Source of the DNA: Tolypeutes matacus
Taxonomy: Eukaryota; Chordata; Mammalia; Cingulata; Chlamyphoridae
DNA length: 64,000 nt
Direction: 5' to 3'
Assembly: GCA_026826555.1 (NCBI GenBank)
Contig: JAKSZT010054565.1
Location: forward strand, 5,454,849 to 5,518,848
A program made the position numbers and the translations under genes. Below, piece by piece: positions 20,128 to 32,184 of this stretch (positions are counted from its first letter, which is position 1; each line of letters starts with the position of its first letter). The notes under the pieces were generated by a model. It worked only from the letters and a program-made list of their open reading frames with translations. It had not been told where the DNA came from and ran no database searches.

Positions 20128-22929
20128 ATTATTGTAATTTTTTAAATTAGAGAAGTTGTAGGTTTACATAAAAGTCATGTGAAAAATACAACATTCCCAT
20201 ATACCCCCCTATTGTTGACACTTTGCATTGGTTTGGTACCTTTGTACAATTCATGAAAGAATATTAAAATATTACTATTAACTATAGTCCATAGTTTGAA
20301 TTAGATGTATTTTTTCCCACAAACCACCCTATTGTTAATACCTTGTAATAATGACAAACATTTGTTAATGTTTACGAAAGAACATTCTTGTCTTTGTACT
20401 ATTAATCACAATCATTGTCTATAACAGGGTTCACTGTATTATACAGTCCAATGTTTTCCTCTAGCTTTCCTTCTAGTAGCATACACGACCCAAAACTTAC
20501 CCTTTCAACCACACTCCCCTGCATAGTTCAGCGCTGTTAATCACACTCACAGTAATGTGCTACCATCACCTTTATCCATTTCCAAACATTTACAATCAAC
20601 CTAATTAGAAATTCTGCACAAATTAAGCATGAACTCCCCACTCTTTACCCCATTCTATCTCCTAGTAACCCATATTGTAGATTCTGACTCTATGAGTTTG
20701 CTTATTATAATTAGTTCATATTAGTGAGAACATATAATATTTGTCCTTTTGTGTCTGGCTTATTTCACTTAACATTATGTCCTCAAGGTTCATGCATGTT
20801 GTCACATGCATAAGGACTTCATTCCTTCTTACAGCTGAAAAATATTCCATTGTATGTACATACCACATTTTGTTTATCCATTCATCGGTTGTTGGACACT
20901 TAGTTTGCTTCTATCTTTTGGGAGTTGTGAATAATGCCCCTATCAACATTGGTGTGCAAATGTTTGTTTGTGTCACTGCTTTCAGTTCTTCCAGTAGCAG
21001 GATGGCCAGAATATACGGCAATTCTATACTTGGCTGCCTGTAGAACCGCCAAACTGTCTTCCACAGCAGCTGCACCATTTTATATTCCCACCAGCAGTGA
21101 ATGAGTTTTCCTATTTCTCCATATGCTCTCCAACACTTGTAGCTTTCTGTGTTTTTTATTTTTAATAGTGGCCATCTACTAGGCATGACATGTTATCTAG
21201 TATGTTCTGATTTGCGTTTCCCTAATAGCTAGTAATGTTAAGTATCTTTTCATGTGCTTTTTAGCCATTTGTTTTTCCTCTTTGGAAAAATATCTATTCA
21301 AGTTTTTTGCCCATTTTTATTGGGTTGTTTACCTTTTTATTGTTGAGTTGTAGGATTACTTTATATAATCTGGAGATTAAACCCTTATCGGATATGTGGT
21401 TACCAAATATTTTCTCCAATTGAGTAGGCTGCCTTTTCATTTTCTTGACAAAGTATTTGAAACACAAAATTTTTTAATTTTGAGGAAGTACCATTTATCT
21501 ATTCTTTTCTTTCATTGCTTGTGCTTTGGGTGTAAAGTCTAAGATCTTGAAGACGCTTCCCCACATTTTCTTCTAGGAGTTTTATGGTTCTGGCTCTTAT
21601 ATTTAGGTCTTAGATCCATTTTCAGTTAATTTTTTTGTATAAGGTGTGAGGTAAGGGTCCACCTTCATTCTTTTACAAATGGAGATCCAGTTTCCCCAGC
21701 ACTATTTGTTGAAGAGAATATTCTGACCCATTTGAGTGGTCTTTAGCCTCTTGTCAAACATCACTTGGTGCTAAATGTGAGGGCTGATACCTGAGCACTC
21801 AATTTGATTCCATTGGTCTATTTGTCTGTTCTTGTGCCAGTACCATGCTCTTTTGATTACTTTGGATTTGAAATAAGGTCAGGAAGTGTGAGTCCTCCAA
21901 CTTCATTCTTTTTCAAGATGGTTTTGGCTATTCAGAGCCTCTCACCCTTCCATATAATTTTGATGATTGATTTTTCCATTTCTGCAAAGAAGGTTGTTGG
22001 AATTTTGATTGGTATTGCATTGAGTTTGTAAGTCACTTTGGGTAGAACCGACATCTTAACAATATTTAGTCTTCCAATCCATGAACACAGAATGTCTTTC
22101 CATTTATTTCCGCTTATTTAAGTCTTCATTGATTTCTTTTAGCAATGTTTTGTAATTTTCTGTATACAAGTCCTTTATATCCTTGGTTAGGTTTATTCAT
22201 AGATATTTGATTCTTTTAGTTGCTATTGTAAATGTAATTTTTTTCTTGATTTCTTCTTCTGGTTGTTTATTACTGGTGTATAGAAACTGATTTTTGGTGT
22301 TGATGTTGTACTCCACCACTTTGTTGAATTTATTTACTAGCTCTTGGAGCTTTGTTGTGGATTTTTCAGGATTTTCTGTATATTGGATCATGTCATCTGC
22401 AAATAGGGGAAGTTTTACCTCTTCCTTTCCAATTTGTATGTCTTTTATTTCTTTTTCTTGCCCAACTTCTCTGGCTAGAACTTTTAGTACAATGTTGAGT
22501 AACATTGGTGTCAGTGGGCATCCTTGTCTTGTTACTGATGTTAAAGGGAGCTTTTTACCATTAAGTATGATGTTAGCTGTAGGTTTTTCATACATGCTGT
22601 TTATCATATTGAGAAAGTTTCCTTCTATTCCTAGTTTTCTAGGTGTTTTTATCAAGGAAAGGTACTGGATTTTGTCAAATGCATTTTCTGTATCCTTGAG
22701 ATGATCATGTAGTTTTTTGCCCTTCATTCTGTTAATGTGGTGTATTACATTAATTGATTTTCTTATATTGAACCACCCTTGCATACCTGGGATAAATTCC
22801 ACTTTATCATGGCATATAATTCTTTTAATGTGCTGTTGGACTTAGGTTGCTAGTATTTTTGTTGAGAATTTCTGTATCTATATTCATAAGCGATATTGAT
22901 CTGTAATTTTCTTTTCTCATAGTTTCTTT

Positions 22930-23974
22930 TTATTAGAGAAGTTGTGGATTTACAGAACAATCATGCATAAAATCCAGGATTCCCTTATACTACCCTATTA
23001 TTAACATCTTGCATTAGTGTAGTACATTTGTTACAATTGAGGAAAGCATATTTTTTTGTAATTATACTATTAACTATAGTCCATGGTTTAACTTAGGGTT
23101 CACTGCTTGTGTAGTGCTGTTCCATGTTTTGTTTTGTTTTTTATTCTATTACCATATGTACAACCTAGCATTTCTCCTTTTAACCACACTCAGATATATA
23201 TTTCAGTTCTGTTAATTACAGTTCACAATGTTGTGCCAACATCATCACCATCCATTACCAAAACATTTCCATCGTTCCAAATAGGAACTCCTTACATTTT
23301 AAGCCACAACTTCCCTTTTCCTATCCCCACCTCATCCCCCTGTGTGTTAGTCAGCCAAAGGGGTGCTGATGCAAGGTACCAAAAATCTGTTGGCTTTTAT
23401 AAAGGGTATTTATTTGGAGTAGAAATTTAGTCACAAGGTCATAAAAAGTAAGTTATTTCCCTCACCAAAGTCTGTTGCCATGTGTTGGAGCCAGATGGCT
23501 GCTGGTCTCTGTGAGGGTTCAGCCTTCCTTTTCCTCTTAAGGCTCCATAGCCCCAGCTTCTTCCTATCTTAGCTATAGGCTGGTATAAGGCTCATCTCTC
23601 TCCCTGGGGCTTGTTTCTCCCTGGGCTCAGCTGCAGCTGTAGGCTATCAGGCTCATCTCTCTTCCTGGGGCCACTGCCATGTCTAATGGAGCCTTCTCTC
23701 TTTTCACACATATCTGCTTCTCTGTTTCAACTTCCATGTGAGAGTCTGTCTTATCAGCCCAAGGGGGCTGGGACTCAATGCTGCATCGCATTCTAATGAT
23801 GTGGTTGAATCAAAGCCCTAATCTTAACATAATTTAATCAGACGTCTCAGATGAATCTCATACAGTCAAAGGGTATCATGCCCAGAGAAACAGAGCAGTT
23901 TACAAACATAATCAATATCTCCTTTTAGGAATTCATAAATAACATCAAACTTCCACCCCTGTAACCTATAATCT
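22930..23974 (-). mobile_element. L1 3'-end insertion carrying a MaLR-like LTR
   Basis: A reversed L1 3' UTR begins at ttattagagaagttgtgg. Its flanks are agtttcttt (22921-22929) and agattcttt (23975-23983), a plausible 9-bp target duplication with one change. The UTR is itself interrupted at 23341-23955. Confidence 0.65.
23341..23955 (-). mobile_element. MaLR-like LTR inside an L1 inside an L1
   Basis: Read in reverse it starts TGGAAGTTTGATGTTATTTA and ends CTAACACACA. Its layout is like that of the LTR at 43331-43915, including tctgttggcttttataa near its 3' end. Flanking ccccc and cccct give a near 5-bp duplication. Confidence 0.65.
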
Positions 23975-24224
23975 AGATTCTTTATCTGGCTTTGGTATGA
24001 GGGTGATGTTGGCCTCATAGAGTGAATTTGGAAGTGTTCCCTCCTCTTCAATTTTGTGGAAGAGTTTGAGCAGAATTGGTATTCATTCTTCTTGGAATGT
24101 TTGATAAAATTTCCCTATGAAACCATCTGATTGTTTTTTAAGTGAACACCTTTATTTATAAATTTTGCTAATGTTTGGTATTGCCAGTTCATACATATCT
24201 TAGGAAAAGAGCAATTTAAATTTA

Positions 24225-24485
24225 CAGGTTGTTTTTTTTAATTGGAGAAGTTGTGAGTTTACAAAGCAATCAGGAATAACATAGAGAATTCCCATCTATC
24301 ACCCTACCACCTACACCTTGCATTGTTGTGGAACATTTTTTACAAATGATGAAAGAACATCATCAAAATATTACTGCTGACTATAGTTCATAGCTTACAT
24401 TTGGTGTATGATTCCCATAAACTACCCTATTGTTAATGCCATGTATTATTATTGTATATTTGTTATAGCTCATGAGTGAATGTTC
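24225..24485 (-). repeat. L1 3' UTR fragment
   Basis: The run aattggagaagttgtgagtttacaaagc ... cattgttgtggaaca is the reversed xenarthran-type L1 3' UTR seen also at 20140 and 22930. The host L1 continues after it until 24560. Confidence 0.65.
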
Positions 24486-24576
24486 TCAGAGAGGTTTCTT
24501 TTATTACTAATTTAATCTCTTTACTAGTTATTGGTTTGTTGAGAACTTCTATTACTTTTTTTTTTTTTTTTTTTTG

Positions 24577-27500
24577 GCAATGATGAATAATGTTACTATG
24601 AACATCGGTGTGCAGATTTCTGTTCATGTCACTGTTCTCAGTTCTTCTGGGTATATACCCAGTAGTGGTATTGCAGGATCACGTGGCAAGTCTATATTCA
24701 ACTTCTTTAGGCACTGCCAAACAGTCCTCCATAGTGGTTGTACCATTCTGCATTCCCACCAACAGTGAAGAAGTGTTCCTATCTCTCCACATCCTCTCCA
24801 ACACTTGTAGTTCTCTGTCTTTTTCAGAGTGGCCATTCTGATAGGTGTGAAATGATAGCTCATTGTATTTTGATTTGCATTTCCCTAATCATGAGTGATG
24901 TTGAGAATTTCCTCATGTGTTTTTTTTTTTTTTTGCCATGTGTATTTCATCTTTGGAAAAATGTCTATTCAAGTCTTTCGCCCATTTTTTAATTGGGTCG
25001 TTTGTCTTTTTATTGTTGGGTTGTAACATCTCTTTATATATCCTGGATATTAAACCCTTATCAGATATGTGATTTCCAAATTTTTTTCCCATTGAGTTGG
25101 CTGCCTTTTCACCCTTTTGACAAAGTCCTGTGAAGTGCAAAAGTGTTTAATTTTGAGGAGGTCCCATTTATTTATTTTTTCTTTTGTTGCACATGCTTTG
25201 GGTGTAAGATCCAAGAAACCACCACCTACTACAAGGTCTTAAGACATTTCCTTACATTTTCTTCTAGTAATTTTATGGTCCTGGCTTTTATATTTAGATA
25301 TTTGATCCAATTTGAGTTGATTCTTGTAGAGGGGGTGAGATAGGGGTCCTCTTTCATTCTTTTGGTTATAGATATCCAGTTCTCCCAATGCCATTTGTTG
25401 AAGAGACTGTTTTTTCCCATTAGCGTGGACTTGGTAGGTTTGTCAAAAACCAGTTGACTGTATAGGTGAGGGTTTATTTCTGCGTTCTCAATTCTACTCC
25501 ACTGATCGATGTGTCTATCTTTATGCCAGTACCATGCTGTTTTGACCATTGTAGCTTTGTAATATGTTTCAAGGTCAGGCAGTAAAATTCCTCCCACGTT
25601 GCTCTTCTTTTTTAGAATGCTTTTGGCTATTCGGGTGCACTTACCCTTCCAGATGAGTTTGGTAATTGCCTTCTCTAATTCTGGAAAGTAAGCTGTTGGG
25701 ATTTTGATTGGTATTGCATTGAATCTATAAATCAGTTTGGGTAAGATTGGCATCTTCACGATATTTACTCTTCCAGCCCATGAACATGGAATGTCTTTCC
25801 ATTTGTTTAGGTCTTTTAAAATTTCTTTTAGCATTGCTTTGTACTTTTCTGCATATAGGTCCTGTACTTCTTTGGTTAAATTAACTCCTAGGTATTTGAG
25901 TCTTTTTGTTGCTATTGAAAATTGAATTTTTCCCCTGATTTCCTCCTCAGGTTGCTCAGTTCTAGTATACAAAAACATTACTGATTTTTGCATGTTGATC
26001 TTGTATCCTGCCACTTTGCTGAACTCATTTATTAGTTCAAGTAGCTTTCTTGTGGATACTTCAGGATTTTCTCAGCACTGGATCATGTCATCTGCAAACA
26101 GTGAGAGTTTTACTTCCTCTTTTCCTATTTGGACGCCTTTAATTTTTTTTTTTCCTTGTCTAATTGTCTAGTACAATGTTGAATAACAATGGTGACAGTG
26201 GGCATCCTTGTCTTGTTCCCAATCTTAGAGGGAAAGCTTTCAACCTTTTCCTATTGAGTATGATGTTGGCTGTGGGTTTTTCATATATGCCTTTTATCAT
26301 ATTGAGGAATTTTCCTTTTATTCCTATCTTTTGAAGTGTTCTTATTTAAAAAGGATGCTGGATTTTGTCGAATGCCTTTTCTGCATCTATTGAGATGATC
26401 ATGTGGTTTTTTTAGTTCAATTTGTTAATATGTATCACATTGGTTCATTTTCTTATGTTGAACCAGCCTTGCATACCAGGAATAAATCCCACTTGGTCGT
26501 GATGTATAAGTCTTTTGATATGCTGTTGGATTCGATTTGCAAGTATTTTGTTGAGAATTTTTGCATCTATATTCATTAGAGAGATTGGTCTGTAATTTTC
26601 TTTTCTTGTGGAATCTTTATCTGGCTTTGATATTAGGGTGATGTTGGCTTCATAAAATGTGTTGAGTAATTTTCCCTCCTCTTCAATTTTTTGGTAGAGT
26701 TTAAACAGGATTGGTGTTAATTCTTTTTGAAATGCTTGGTAGAATTCACCTGTGAAGCCATCTGGTCCTGGACTTTTCTTTGCTGGGAGATTTTTGATGA
26801 CGGATTTAATCTCCTTAAATCTGATTGGTTTGTTAAGTTCTTGTATTTCTTGTAGCGTCAGTGTAGGTTGGTTGTGCATTTCTAGAAATTTGTCCATTTC
26901 CTCTAGGTTGTCTAGTTTGTTGGCATATAGTTTCTCATAATATCCTCTTATGATTCTTTTTATTTCTGTGAGGTCATTTGTAATTTCCCCCCTTTCATTT
27001 CTGATTGTATTTATTTGCATCTTCTCTCTTTTTTTCTTTGTTAGTCTAGCGAGGGGTTTGTCAATTTTATTGATCTTCTCAAAGAACCAGCTTTTGGTTT
27101 TGTTGATTTTCTCTATTGTTTTTCTGTTCTCATTTTCATTTATTTCTGCTCTAATCTTTATTATTTCTTTCCTTCTGTTTGCTTTGGGATTGGTTTGCTG
27201 TTCTTTCTCTAGTTTCCCTAGTTGTTCAGTTAAATCTTTGAGTTTAGCTCTTTCTTGTTTTTTAATATAGGCATTTAGGGCTATAAATTTCCCTCTCAAG
27301 ACTGCCTTCGCTGTATCCCATAAGTTTTGATATGTTTTGTTCTCATTTTCATTTGTTTCAATATATTTACTGATTTCACTTGCAATTTCTTCTTTGACCC
27401 ACCGATTATTTAGGAGTATGTTGTTTTCTCCACCCATTTGCAAATTTACTTTTTTCTGTCTATTATTGATTTCTAGTTTCATTCCATTATGATCTGAGAA

Positions 27501-28179
27501 GGTGCTTTGTATAATTTCAGTCTTTTTATATTTATTGAGAGCTGAATTGTGACCTAAACTGTCATCTATCCTGGAGAAAGATCCATGGGCACTTTAGAAG
27601 AATGTATAACCCGCTGAGTTTGGATGCAGTTTTGTTCTGTATATGTCTGTTAGGTCTAACTTGTTTATCATATTGTTCAAGTTCTCTGTTTCCTTGTTGA
27701 TCTTCTGTCTAGTTGTTCTATCTAATGAAGTGAGAGGGGTGTTGAAGTCTCCAATGATTATTGTAGAAATGTCTATTTCTCCCTTCAGTTTTGTCAGAGT
27801 TTGTCTCATATATTTTGGGGCACTCTGGTTAGGGTGTAGATATTTATGATGGTTATATCTTCCTGGTGGATCATCCCTTTTATTAATATATAATGGCCTT
27901 CTGTATCTCTTATAACTTTTTTGCATTTAAAGTCTGTTTTGTCTGATATTAGTATAGCTATCTCTGCTCTTTTCTGGTTACAATCACATGGAGTATCTTT
28001 TTCCAACCTTTCACTTTCAGCCAGTTTCTATCCATGGGTCTGAGGTGAGTTTCTTGTAAGCAGCATATGGATGGCTCATGTTTCTTTTTCCATTCTATCA
28101 GCCTGTATCTTTTGATTGGGGAGTTTAATCCATTCACATTCAATGATATTACTGTAAATGCACTATTTACTTCCTCCAT
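24577..28179 (-). pseudogene. L1 ORF2 (endonuclease and reverse transcriptase), broken
   Basis: ORF2 nicks the target and reverse transcribes L1 RNA. The start MEEVNSAFTVISLNVNGLN (28179) leads the apurinic-endonuclease domain (CCLQETHL, and GDFN in the frame 27594-27926). The long open piece 26445-27482 covers the spacer and first reverse transcriptase blocks ([44 protein letters not shown]). The FADD block is expected near 26090, where gatcatgtcatctgcaaac reads FADDM in reverse. 25229-26014 is the thumb and downstream region. The open reading frame breaks at about 27958, 27594, 26445 and 26014, so no intact protein is encoded. Confidence 0.85.
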
Positions 28180-28261
28180 TTTATTCTTTGGTTTTCATAT
28201 GTCATCTTGTTTTTGTGTCTCTTTTTACTCTTTTGGTTAATCTTTCTGCTATTCTTTCTTC

Positions 28262-29382
28262 TATACTCTCCTCCAAGCCTCACTCTCCTGTCTTTTTCTT
28301 TCAGGTTCTAAGGCTTCCTTTAATATTTCCTGCAAAGATGGATAAAGAATTCTCAGCTGGCAGTTTTTCTCTTTCAGTTTCCTAATTGTATCATACCACT
28401 GTCTTCTCGCTTCCATGGTTTCTGAAGAGAAATATGCACTAAGTCTTACTGGACGTCCCTTGTACATGATCGTTTGCTTCTCTCTTGCTGCTCTGAGAAT
28501 TTTCTCTGTATCTTTGACATTTGACATTCTGAGTAGTATGTGCTTGGCGTAGGTCTATTTGGATGTATTCTGATTGGGGTACGGTATGCTTCTTGGACAT
28601 GTAAGTTCATTTCTTTCATGAGAGTTGGGAAATTTTCAGCTATTATTTCCTCAAATATTCTTTCTGCCCCTTTTCCCTTCTCTTCCCCTTCTGGAACTCC
28701 CATAACATGTATATTGTTGCGTTTTGTGTTGTCATTCAACTCTCTGAGCCCCTGCTCAATTTTTTCCATTCTTTTCTCTCTCTGTTCTTTTCTCTCTTCA
28801 ATTTTAGCTGTTCTGTCTTGGGTATCACTTATTCTTTCTTCTATCATTTCGAGTCTGCTGTTGTATGCCTCAAATGTGGTTTTTTGGTTTTGTTTTTGTT
28901 TTTTGTTTTTGTTTTTTTAAAGATTTTATTTATTTATTCATTTGTCCCCCCCTTGCTGCTTGTGCTCGCTGGGTCAGCTAACCACGCCATGCGGGCGGGC
29001 TTGCCTTCACCAGGAGGCCCCGGGAACCGAACCCGGGGCCTCCCATATGGTAAACGGGAGCCCCACTGATTGAGCCACAGTCGCTTCCCTCAAATGTGTT
29101 TTTGACCTCACCTATTGTCTTTCATTCTCATGAGCTCTATTACTTTTCTGTTCAATATTTCAAATTCTTCTTTGCATTCGCTCAATGTCTTCTTGATGTC
29201 ATTTATCTCTTTAATTATATTGTCTTTCAACTCATTAATTTGATTTTGGAAATTTGTGCTCATCTCGCTGATTAGTTCTCTCAAATTCTGCATCTCTTCT
29301 GGGACTTTGATGTATTCTTTTCTTGGGCCATGTCTTCTATTTTCTTAGTATGGCTCGTAATTTTTTGCTGGTGTTTAGGCAT
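28262..29382 (-). pseudogene. L1 ORF1 (RNA-binding chaperone), broken and SINE-split
   Basis: The likely start is the ATG at 29382 (MPKHQQK). A coiled-coil segment (29293-29108, MQNLRELISEMSTNFQNQIN ...), then after the SINE the rest of the coil (28847 on), the RRM-like block (NNIHVMGVPEGEEKGKGAE) and the C-terminal domain (28527-28262, ILRAAREKQTIMYKGRPVRL). ORF1p forms trimers that coat L1 RNA. Besides the SINE there is a frameshift near codon 30 and another near 28450-28530. Confidence 0.8.
28879..29087 (-). repeat. tRNA-headed SINE inside L1 ORF1
   Basis: Flanked by a perfect 11-bp duplication, cctcaaatgtg (28868-28878 and 29088-29098). Reversed, it reads gggaagcgactgtggctcaa, a B box ggttcggttccc, the body gcatggcgtggttagctgac and a tail aaataaataaaatcttt. 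Same family as 41226-41404 and 46018-46215. Confidence 0.9.
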
Positions 29383-30511
29383 CTGGTTAGGATGTAGTTT
29401 ACTCAGATGCTCAATTTCTTTCTCTTCTATAGTGATTAAGTGGCAGGAGGGTGTGAGTTACCAAAGCTCTTTGATTTTTGGCTCGACCTGGATTGTTAGG
29501 ATTGTCCTGCTGTTTGCTCAAAACTTGGTACTGGACCCAGTAATTGGTTGTAGAATTGTTTCTTAGGGCCTTGGGCAAGGAGCCTATAGAGGCCAGGAAA
29601 AGCCTCTCCTATTTATTAATTTTCTTATGGGCACTTCCTTGGTCTGCCAGGAGATTGCGCTCATTGGCAGCTCTCAATTCAATGCCTGGTCAGAGTGTAT
29701 TTGTTGTGACACAGACCAGATCAGTGTAATAGAGCTTCCTGTCTGGAGGCTAAGAACCTTGTAATTCAAACTTTCTGAGACAGTTCTCTAGTCTTCTCTG
29801 GCAGCTCCTCCCTTTTCCCAGCTAGGAAATATTTCCACTCCCCTCTGAGTCCTCAACAATCAGTCCCTGTTAGTAGAGGAGGAGATTGGGAGGTTTGTAT
29901 ACCTTTAGCCCCTTGCAGGCTCCAAGGCAAACAATGGCACAGCGCTGCCTGGCCTGGAAGGGCTCTGGGGACACAGCAGACCAAACCTGCGAGTCAAAAG
30001 CTGAGTCAGCCCCAGGCTCTCTCTCCCCTCTCCTGTAGAGTCCTCAACAATTAGTCCAGGCAAAAGAGAGGGAGATTGCGAGGGTCAGATTTCTCCAGTC
30101 CTTTGCCAGCTCCCAGGGCAAACCACCATGTGGTCCCACCTGGCCTGTAAGGGCCCGTGGGGCACCACAGCCCAAATTTGCGGGTCAGAACCTGAGTCAG
30201 CCTTAAGCTGTGTCCCTCTCTCTCCCCTTTCCTGGGGTGGTAGATCCCTGGAGCCCCTTTTGTCTATAGTTGCAGGCCCAGAGGCCCGAGAATTCTAAAG
30301 GGTCTTTAGTTGGGGGAGGGTGTCAGCAGCAGCTGCCACTGGTTCCAACTCACAGTTCTGTTGCCGCTATTTCCCTCTTTTGTCCCTCTCTCCTCTGGGT
30401 GGTGTGCAGCCTTCACTTGCTGTCCTAAACCCTAGAAGATCTTTTGGGGGGCTGTTTCAGCCTGTCCTCTAGCTATTTTTCTGGAGAAGAGATTCCCGTG
30501 TCTTACTAGTT
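29383..30511 (-). promoter_or_regulatory. L1 5' UTR with tandem units
   Basis: About 1.13 kb, GC-richer than the ORFs, between the ORF1 start and the 5' target duplication. Two related units begin with tcctcaacaa at 29850 and 30041, a period of 191 bp. Both also contain a ctgagtcagcc motif (30001 and 30193 regions), an AP-1/MARE-like core. L1 5' UTRs contain the internal Pol II promoter; tandem monomers are known in mouse L1. Confidence 0.7.
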
Positions 30512-30526
30512 CTTCTATTACTTTTT

Positions 30527-31800
30527 GAGTCAGTGTAGGTAGTTTGTGTGTTTCTAGGTGTCCATTTCATCTAGGTTATCTAATTTGTTGGCCTACAGTT
30601 CATAGCATCCTCTTATAAACTTTTTTTTTAATTCGGTGGGGGCAGTAGTAATGTCTCCCTTTTCCTTTCTGATTTTAATCATTTGTGTCCTATCTCTTTT
30701 TTTATTCATCAGTCTAGCTAGTGTTTTGTCAATTTTATTGATCTTTTCAAAGAACCAATTTTTGGTTTTGTTGATTCCTCCCGTTTTTTAAATTCTTTAT
30801 TTCATTTATCTCCTCTCTAATCTTTGTTATTTCCTTCCTTCTGCTCATTTTGAGTCTAGTTTGTGCATCTTTTTCTAGTTCTTCTAGTTTTGAGGTTAGG
30901 TCTCTTATTTGAAATTTTTATTCTCTTTTAACATAAGCATTTAGAGCTATAAATTTCCTATTTAGCACCACCTTTTCTGCATCCTATAAGTTTGGCTATG
31001 TTGTATTTTCATTTTCATTCACCTCAAGATTTCCCTTGTGATTTCCTCTTTAATCCATTTGTTGTTTAAGAGTATGTTGTTTAATTTCCACATATTTGTG
31101 AATTTTTCCATTTCTCCCTTTGTTATTGATTTCTAGCTTCATTCCATTGTGGCTGGAGAAGATACATTGTAAGATTTCAATATTTTTTAATTTATTGAGA
31201 CTTGTTTTGTGACCTAAGAATGGTCTATCTGGAGAGTGATCCATAGGCACTCAAGAAGAATGTATATTTTGTTATTGTGGAAGGATTATTTCAATAGCCT
31301 TTCCAGATAATTTTGGATATTCTTCTTTAAGTCTATGTAAAAACTTGACAAGTGGTAGTTTCTTAAAGGAAAGTTACAATGTAGAATCTAAAAACATATC
31401 TCTAAGCTTTTTGTACTCTTTCATTAAAATTCACTGGTCCACCTTATACTTTGTCTCTTGCAAAGTGGGTTTCTTTCTTTGCTGACAACATATAGTAAGA
31501 TCTTCCCTTTTTATCTAATCTGACAACCTCACTCATTTAATTGGTGTTTTTAGATCACTTGCTTTTAATGCAGTTATTTATATGGTTGTGTTTAAATCAA
31601 CTCTCTTGCTAGTTGTTTTCTATTTGTTCCATCTGGTCTCTGTTCCATTTTTTTCTCTTTTTCTGTCTGCTTTTGGCTTAACTCTGTTTTTTTTATGAAT
31701 TCTATTTTTCTTCTTTATTGGTTTATCATTTATACCTCTTTTTAAAATTTTGTTTAATATGGTCCCTAAGGTTTACAATATACATCTTGAATTAAGAGTT
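30527..31800 (-). mobile_element. Old L1M-type ORF2/ORF1 region
   Basis: The reversed host L1 continues from gagtcagtgtaggtag. Marks include gatcttttcaaagaaccaattttt and attccattgtggctggagaaga, then the endonuclease/ORF1-border region (ctgacaacctcactcatttaattgg). No long frame is left. Confidence 0.65.
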
Positions 31801-31807
31801 TACCCTC

Positions 31808-32182
31808 AGGGAAGCAAATGCGGCTCAAGCAATTGAGCTCCCGCCTACCACATGGGAGGTCCAGGTTCAGTTCCCAGTGCCTCCTAAAGAAGACAAGCAA
31901 GACAGCGAACTGACGCAATGAGCTGGCGTGGTGAGCTGATGCAACAAGACGATACAACAAGAGACACATGGAAAATAACATAATGAGAGACACAACAAAG
32001 CAGGCAGTGGAAGTGGCTCAAGTGATTAGGCACCTCCCTCCCACATGGGAGGTCCCAGGTTCAGTTCCTGGTGCCTCCTAAAAAAAAAAGAAGACCAGCA
32101 CACAATAAGCAAACATAGCAAATGCAAATAGCGAGGGGGTGGGGAGAAGTGGATAAATAAAATAAATCCCAAAAAAAAGAAT
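31808..32182 (+). repeat. Dimeric DAS-III-like SINE
   Basis: Two tRNA-like heads in one element: gcaaatgcggctcaagcaat (31815) and ggaagtggctcaagtgatta (32009). Each has a B-box-like ggttcagttcc. A linker rich in gagacacaacaa separates them, and the tail is ataaataaaataaatccc plus A-run. The architecture matches the long DAS-III SINE described in armadillo. Confidence 0.8.
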
Positions 32183-32184
32183 CT

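Larger units (their letters stand above)
20128..24110 (-). mobile_element. L1 with 3' UTR and ORF2, itself interrupted
   Basis: The reversed 3' UTR runs 20140-20735 and ORF2 from 20740 to 24110. The frame at 22197-22802 carries the reverse transcriptase core: the catalytic FADD at 22392-22403 within [13 protein letters not shown]. An insert at 22930-23974 splits ORF2, which resumes at ttatctggctttggtatgag. 5'-truncated and dead. Confidence 0.8.
24561..30511 (-). mobile_element. Nearly full-length L1 lacking its 3' UTR
   Basis: This is one insertion, flanked by a perfect 15-bp duplication, cttctattacttttt (24546-24560 and 30512-30526). In sense orientation it has a 5' UTR (30511-29383), ORF1 (29382-28262), ORF2 (28179-24577) and a poly(A) of about 15. 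The A-run follows directly after ORF2 codons for the conserved ...FIIAK region, so about 60 C-terminal residues and the whole 3' UTR are missing. A SINE is nested in ORF1. Frameshifts throughout make it inactive. The host is an older L1, whose text continues on both sides. Confidence 0.85.

Noticed and set aside
26445..27482. 345-codon frame as a host gene
   Set aside because: It is L1 ORF2 by its endonuclease-spacer and reverse transcriptase blocks and lies inside a bounded L1 insertion.
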